A stretch of DNA of 16,916 nucleotides from JACJYE01 sp964432875 (lineage in GTDB: Bacteria; Bacteroidota; Bacteroidia; Chitinophagales; Saprospiraceae): NCBI GenBank assembly GCA_964432875.1, contig CAYSPJ010000110.1, positions 1 to 16,916 on the forward strand. Reading direction: 5' to 3'. The notes below the pieces were generated by a model that worked only from the letters and a program-made list of their open reading frames with translations, did not search any database and had not been told where the DNA came from. A program made the position numbers and the translations under genes. Position 1 is the first letter of the stretch; every line of letters begins with the position of its first letter. Shown piece by piece: positions 14,167 through 16,916 of the stretch.

Positions 14167-16020
14167 TTACTCTTTTTCCAATCCCCTGATACTTTTCTTC
14201 AGCCCGATCTGGGCAATGCGTTCCATCAGTGCGGGCGCTTCCCGCTCCTCGCGCAGGGCGTAATACAAAAGCCCTACACTGATAAACAACATCGCGTAAA
14301 CCAGGTGCAGGATGAATATGGCGATAAATGTAAGCACAATAGCGCTAAATTGTTGCATGGCTGCGGGGCTCAATTGCACCACCCAGGTGATCAACTCCAG
14401 GAAAAACCACGCCAAGCCTGTATCCGCCAGCGCGAAAAACAGATAAGCCACCATAAACAGCACGGCCGACAGCCCTAAAGTTTTGCCATAGGATTGGCTC
14501 AGCAGCGGCAGGCTGCGCCCCAGCGCCTGGAGCGGCCCGCGCCCTTCCCGTATGGCTATATAGCCCCACAGCACGGGCAATGGCATGGCCGCGATGAGCA
14601 GGAGGCCAGTGTACCAATCGTTGGTCCACAGCAGCAATTGTAAGCCGGCCATCGCCAGGCAGGTTTTTAGGAAATCAAGGCTATAGCGGCGCCAGGAGGG
14701 AGGAGCTCCCCTTTGCTCTTCGCGGGCCAGGGCATAGAATACCCGCGTAGCCAGTATGGCAGCTGATAACACGTTGATCAGGGGGAGCAAGGGGATTTGG
14801 TCATTGACGAAAAACTGGTTGATGACGCTGATGATGCCAAAAAGCTCGCCGGGGAAGGCAAAAAGCTCGGCCGGGCTGCCCGCGCCGGCCAGGAAAGCCG
14901 CGCTGCAGTAAAGCGAGGCCGCACCCAGGGCTGCCAGCGTAATCCGGCGCAAATGTTTTTTGTACACCACCAGCATGTCGGAAAATAGCTCTCCGGATGA
15001 TTTGATGCGGCGGAAATCAATCTGCTGCTCCTGGTTGAAAGGGATGCGCGTATCCTGGATAGGCTTGGCAAAACCCAGGCGCGCTTTATGGCGTGGATAC
15101 CAGACAAAGTAAACCAATACGAAAGCCAGGCAGGCCAGGATGAAGGCCGCCCGCAGCGCGTTGGGCGCATCGGTATGCCGGGTCAGGTAGCCCTCGATGA
15201 AGCCGGCGATGATGAAAATGGGCACCGTGCCAGCTAGTATCTTGATGCCGCGGCGGGCCGAGCGCTGGAAAGCTTGCCCACGGGTGTAGGTGCCGGGGAA
15301 AACCAGCCCTTTGCCCATCGTGACCCCAGCCGTGCCAGCGATGATGATGGCCGATATTTCCAAAGTGCCGTGTATCCAGATGGTCAGGAAAGACTCCCAA
15401 AACAAACCCTGTTGGACGAAGAAGTACTGAAAAGCGCCCAGCATGATGCCATTGCGGATGAGGATGGCCAGGCTGCCCAGCGTAAAAAAAGCCCCCATGA
15501 CAAAAGCCAGGAATGCCACGAAGATATTGTTGAAGGTGATGCCGAGCGACATGCTGAAGGCCCCTTTTTGCTTGTACACCGCCATGGGGTCGCCCGATTC
15601 GATATTCTCCAGCGTCATGTCGATGTAGCTGTCGCCCATGATGACGCGGGCAAACTGCTCGTCCATCGCGCTGGAAACGGCGCCGATGAGGCAGGAGAGC
15701 AGGAAAACCAGAAAGGTGAAGCGGAATTCCCGGCGGGCTTCATAGATGAGCTGTGGCAGCTCGGCCGACCAAAAGGACAACAGCCGGCTGGCCGGCGAGC
15801 GGCGGTTTTGGTAGATGCTGAAAAAAATACGCTGCGCCAGCCCGTTGAGATAAACCCGTACGGAGCGGTTGGGGTAGAAGGTACGGGAGTACGACAAATC
15901 GTCGGTGATTTGTACAAACAGGCCATTGAGCTTTTCGGGGTCTTTCCGGGGGCTTTCCATTACTTGCTCAAATTCCCGCCACTTATCTTTATTTTGCTCG
16001 ATAAAATTCGTCTCGCGCAT
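14167..16020 (-). CDS. SpoIIM-like polytopic membrane protein with long C-terminal membrane extension
   Basis: This encodes 617 residues from the ATG at 16020. The frame is open further upstream, but that part overlaps the divergent RDD gene, so the internal ATG (MRETNFIEQNKDKW) is chosen. Residues 1-95 are a soluble helical region. Residues about 98-310 match the SpoIIM (DUF95) family: helices at 100-118, 160-185, 190-205, 212-235 and 262-280, with WIHGTLEISAIIIAGTAG (about 215-232) and AGFIEGYLT. A cytoplasmic linker (310-355) precedes about five or six further helices (360-590), with a charged end. SpoIIM was first described in sporulation, but the family is widespread in non-sporulating bacteria beside MoxR, DUF58 and RDD genes. 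The ~300-residue extension is unlike the core; I do not recognise it. It is the first gene of the minus-strand run. Confidence 0.85.
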   Translation of the reverse strand: MRETNFIEQNKDKWREFEQVMESPRKDPEKLNGLFVQITDDLSYSRTFYPNRSVRVYLNGLAQRIFFSIYQNRRSPASRLLSFWSAELPQLIYEARREFRFTFLVFLLSCLIGAVSSAMDEQFARVIMGDSYIDMTLENIESGDPMAVYKQKGAFSMSLGITFNNIFVAFLAFVMGAFFTLGSLAILIRNGIMLGAFQYFFVQQGLFWESFLTIWIHGTLEISAIIIAGTAGVTMGKGLVFPGTYTRGQAFQRSARRGIKILAGTVPIFIIAGFIEGYLTRHTDAPNALRAAFILACLAFVLVYFVWYPRHKARLGFAKPIQDTRIPFNQEQQIDFRRIKSSGELFSDMLVVYKKHLRRITLAALGAASLYCSAAFLAGAGSPAELFAFPGELFGIISVINQFFVNDQIPLLPLINVLSAAILATRVFYALAREEQRGAPPSWRRYSLDFLKTCLAMAGLQLLLWTNDWYTGLLLIAAMPLPVLWGYIAIREGRGPLQALGRSLPLLSQSYGKTLGLSAVLFMVAYLFFALADTGLAWFFLELITWVVQLSPAAMQQFSAIVLTFIAIFILHLVYAMLFISVGLLYYALREEREAPALMERIAQIGLKKSIRGLEKE

Positions 16021-16038
16021 GTACTTTTGGGCCTTGCT

Positions 16039-16070
16039 CTTGAAAAAGTCACATTTTATGGAGATTTTTG
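16039..16070 (+). promoter_or_regulatory. Candidate Bacteroidota promoter for the RDD gene
   Basis: CTTG at 16039-16042 is followed after 20 nt by GATTTTTG (16063-16070). This fits the -33 TTG / -7 TAnnTTTG pattern except for the first base of the -7 box. Transcription would start near 16077, about 46 nt before the ATG at 16123. Confidence 0.4.
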
Positions 16071-16078
16071 CAAATAAG

Positions 16079-16086
16079 CAAAGTAA
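16079..16086 (-). promoter_or_regulatory. Candidate -7 element for the SpoIIM-MoxR-DUF58 gene run
   Basis: On the minus strand TTACTTTG matches TAnnTTTG at five of six fixed positions. A T-rich segment (CTTTTA) lies about 18-20 nt upstream as a weak -33 region. Transcription would start near 16072, about 50 nt before the SpoIIM start. It would overlap head to head with the RDD promoter candidate. Confidence 0.4.
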
Positions 16087-16122
16087 TCGGGGCCGGAAAT
16101 TTCCTAAAAGGCGAAAATAATT

Positions 16123-16866
16123 ATGCAAACCATTGAAATCCGCACTACGCAAAACGTCGTCATCGAGTATGAGCTGGCCCCGCTGCGCGAGCGCATCCTG
16201 GCTTTTCTGATCGATCTGCTCATCCTCACTGCGGTCTACATCGCCGTCTTTCTGGCCTTTATCAGCCCGTTGATCCGCTATGCCTCGGGGGCCTCCTTCT
16301 TTGGTGCCGTACTCGGTTTTCTGGCCATCGGCGGTTTTTTTCTCTATCATTTCCTTTCGGAAATGCTGGCAGGGGGCCAAACCTGGGGCAAAAAATCAAT
16401 GGGCATCAAAGTGGTGCGCATCGACGGCCAGGAGCCGGGCCTGAGCGACTATCTGCTGCGCGCCGCTTTCCACCTGGTAGACACCCTCTTCACTTCTGGT
16501 ATATTGGCTTGCCTGCTCATCCTCTCTTCCGGTAAAAACCAACGCCTGGGGGACATGACGGCCAACACCACCGTCATCCGCTTGCGGCACAACCTGCGCT
16601 TCCGCCTGGAAGACATCCTCAGCATCGACACGCGGGAGCACTACGAGCCGCAATACCCCGAGGTGCGCCAACTGAGCGAACAGGATATGCTGCTGATCAA
16701 AAACACCCTCAACCGCTACCGCACTTACCGCAACCCCGCCCACCAAGAGGCCGTGCGGCAGCTGTCGGCTCATCTGGCTCAACTGCTAGGCCTGCCGGAA
16801 GAACCCCAGGATAAAATTGAATTCCTCAAGACGCTGCTGCGCGATTATATTGTGATTACACGCTAG
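16123..16866 (+). CDS. RDD family membrane protein
   Basis: This encodes 247 residues from the ATG at 16123. The RDD domain covers about 18-155. Its first helix carries RILAFLIDLLIL, with the hallmark Arg24 and Asp31. A second hydrophobic segment lies at about 60-80. GGQTWGKKSMGIKVVRIDG (84-102) is the family's most conserved stretch. A helix at 119-136 contains an Asp (Asp120), and RLGDMTANTTVI ends the domain. Residues 170-247 form a soluble helical C-terminal region, with SEQDMLLIKNTLNRYRTYRN and a final LRDYIVITR. The domain's function is poorly understood; some members have been proposed as transporters. It is divergent from the SpoIIM/MoxR/DUF58 run across 102 bp, and RDD and SpoIIM genes are often neighbours, so it probably belongs to the same system. 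Confidence 0.88.
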   Translation: MQTIEIRTTQNVVIEYELAPLRERILAFLIDLLILTAVYIAVFLAFISPLIRYASGASFFGAVLGFLAIGGFFLYHFLSEMLAGGQTWGKKSMGIKVVRIDGQEPGLSDYLLRAAFHLVDTLFTSGILACLLILSSGKNQRLGDMTANTTVIRLRHNLRFRLEDILSIDTREHYEPQYPEVRQLSEQDMLLIKNTLNRYRTYRNPAHQEAVRQLSAHLAQLLGLPEEPQDKIEFLKTLLRDYIVITR

Positions 16867-16872
16867 TGCCCC

Positions 16873-16916
16873 ATGAACGAAGTTCTTGCACACCCAAGCC
16901 TTGCCCTTTCACCGCC
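16873..16916 (+). CDS. Possible start of a further gene, cut by the window edge
   Basis: An ATG 6 bp after the RDD stop opens a frame that stays open to the end of the window (14 codons, beginning MNEVLAHPSLALSP). The close spacing would fit an operon with the RDD gene. The piece is too short to judge coding potential or family, and it could equally be chance. Confidence 0.2.
   Translation, partial: MNEVLAHPSLALSP

Noticed and set aside
16021..16380. N-terminal extension of the SpoIIM-like protein
   Set aside because: It would overlap the divergent RDD gene and promoter region. Its sequence is charged and low in complexity, consistent with the antisense of the RDD gene.

Overview
The window looks like a chromosomal segment from a fairly GC-rich member of the Bacteroidota, plausibly Saprospiria/Lewinellaceae-like. 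The lineage is inferred from gene content: an ECF sigma factor next to a CarboxypepD_reg/TonB-type membrane protein, a DUF58/MoxR/DUF4350/DUF4129/SpoIIM/RDD cluster, no convincing Shine-Dalgarno sequences, and several upstream regions resembling the Bacteroidota promoter (TTTG, about 20 nt, TAnnTTTG). No rRNA, tRNA, CRISPR array, transposase, integrase or phage gene was seen.

Layout. Positions 1-160 hold two copies of a CACGGA-rich intergenic repeat. Positions 161-3057 (minus strand) encode an ECF sigma factor, a hybrid inner-membrane protein (anti-sigma-like N-terminus, carboxypeptidase-regulatory-like domain, TonB C-terminal domain) and a three-helix membrane protein with two DUF3592-like modules. 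Divergent from the sigma gene is a TPM-domain (YgcG-like) membrane protein with a zinc ribbon and a Gly-rich tail (3233-4537, plus). A short empty convergent gap follows, then a GT39/ArnT-like polytopic glycosyltransferase and an OmpA-family glycine-zipper lipoprotein (4767-7089, minus). Positions 7090-7638 are a gene-free, repeat-dense stretch: a strong long hairpin, a heptanucleotide array (ACTGCCN) and two partial ~98 bp duplications. An S9 prolyl-oligopeptidase-type peptidase follows (7639-9552, minus).

The largest unit is the minus-strand run 16020 to 9638: SpoIIM-like protein, DUF4129 protein, DUF4350 protein, MoxR AAA+ ATPase, DUF58 protein. Gaps are 74, 33 and 7 bp, ending in a 4-bp GTGA overlap. 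An RDD-family membrane protein is divergent from it (16123-16866, plus) across a 102-bp intergenic region that can hold both promoters. These families recur together in bacteria. The likely picture is a cytoplasmic MoxR ATPase acting on a membrane assembly containing the DUF58 (vWA-like), DUF4350, DUF4129, SpoIIM and RDD proteins. Its substrate is unknown, so this is the best candidate here for a poorly described system.

Several apparent long reading frames begin at upstream TTG codons or in neighbouring genes. Internal ATG starts were chosen where the family match begins.
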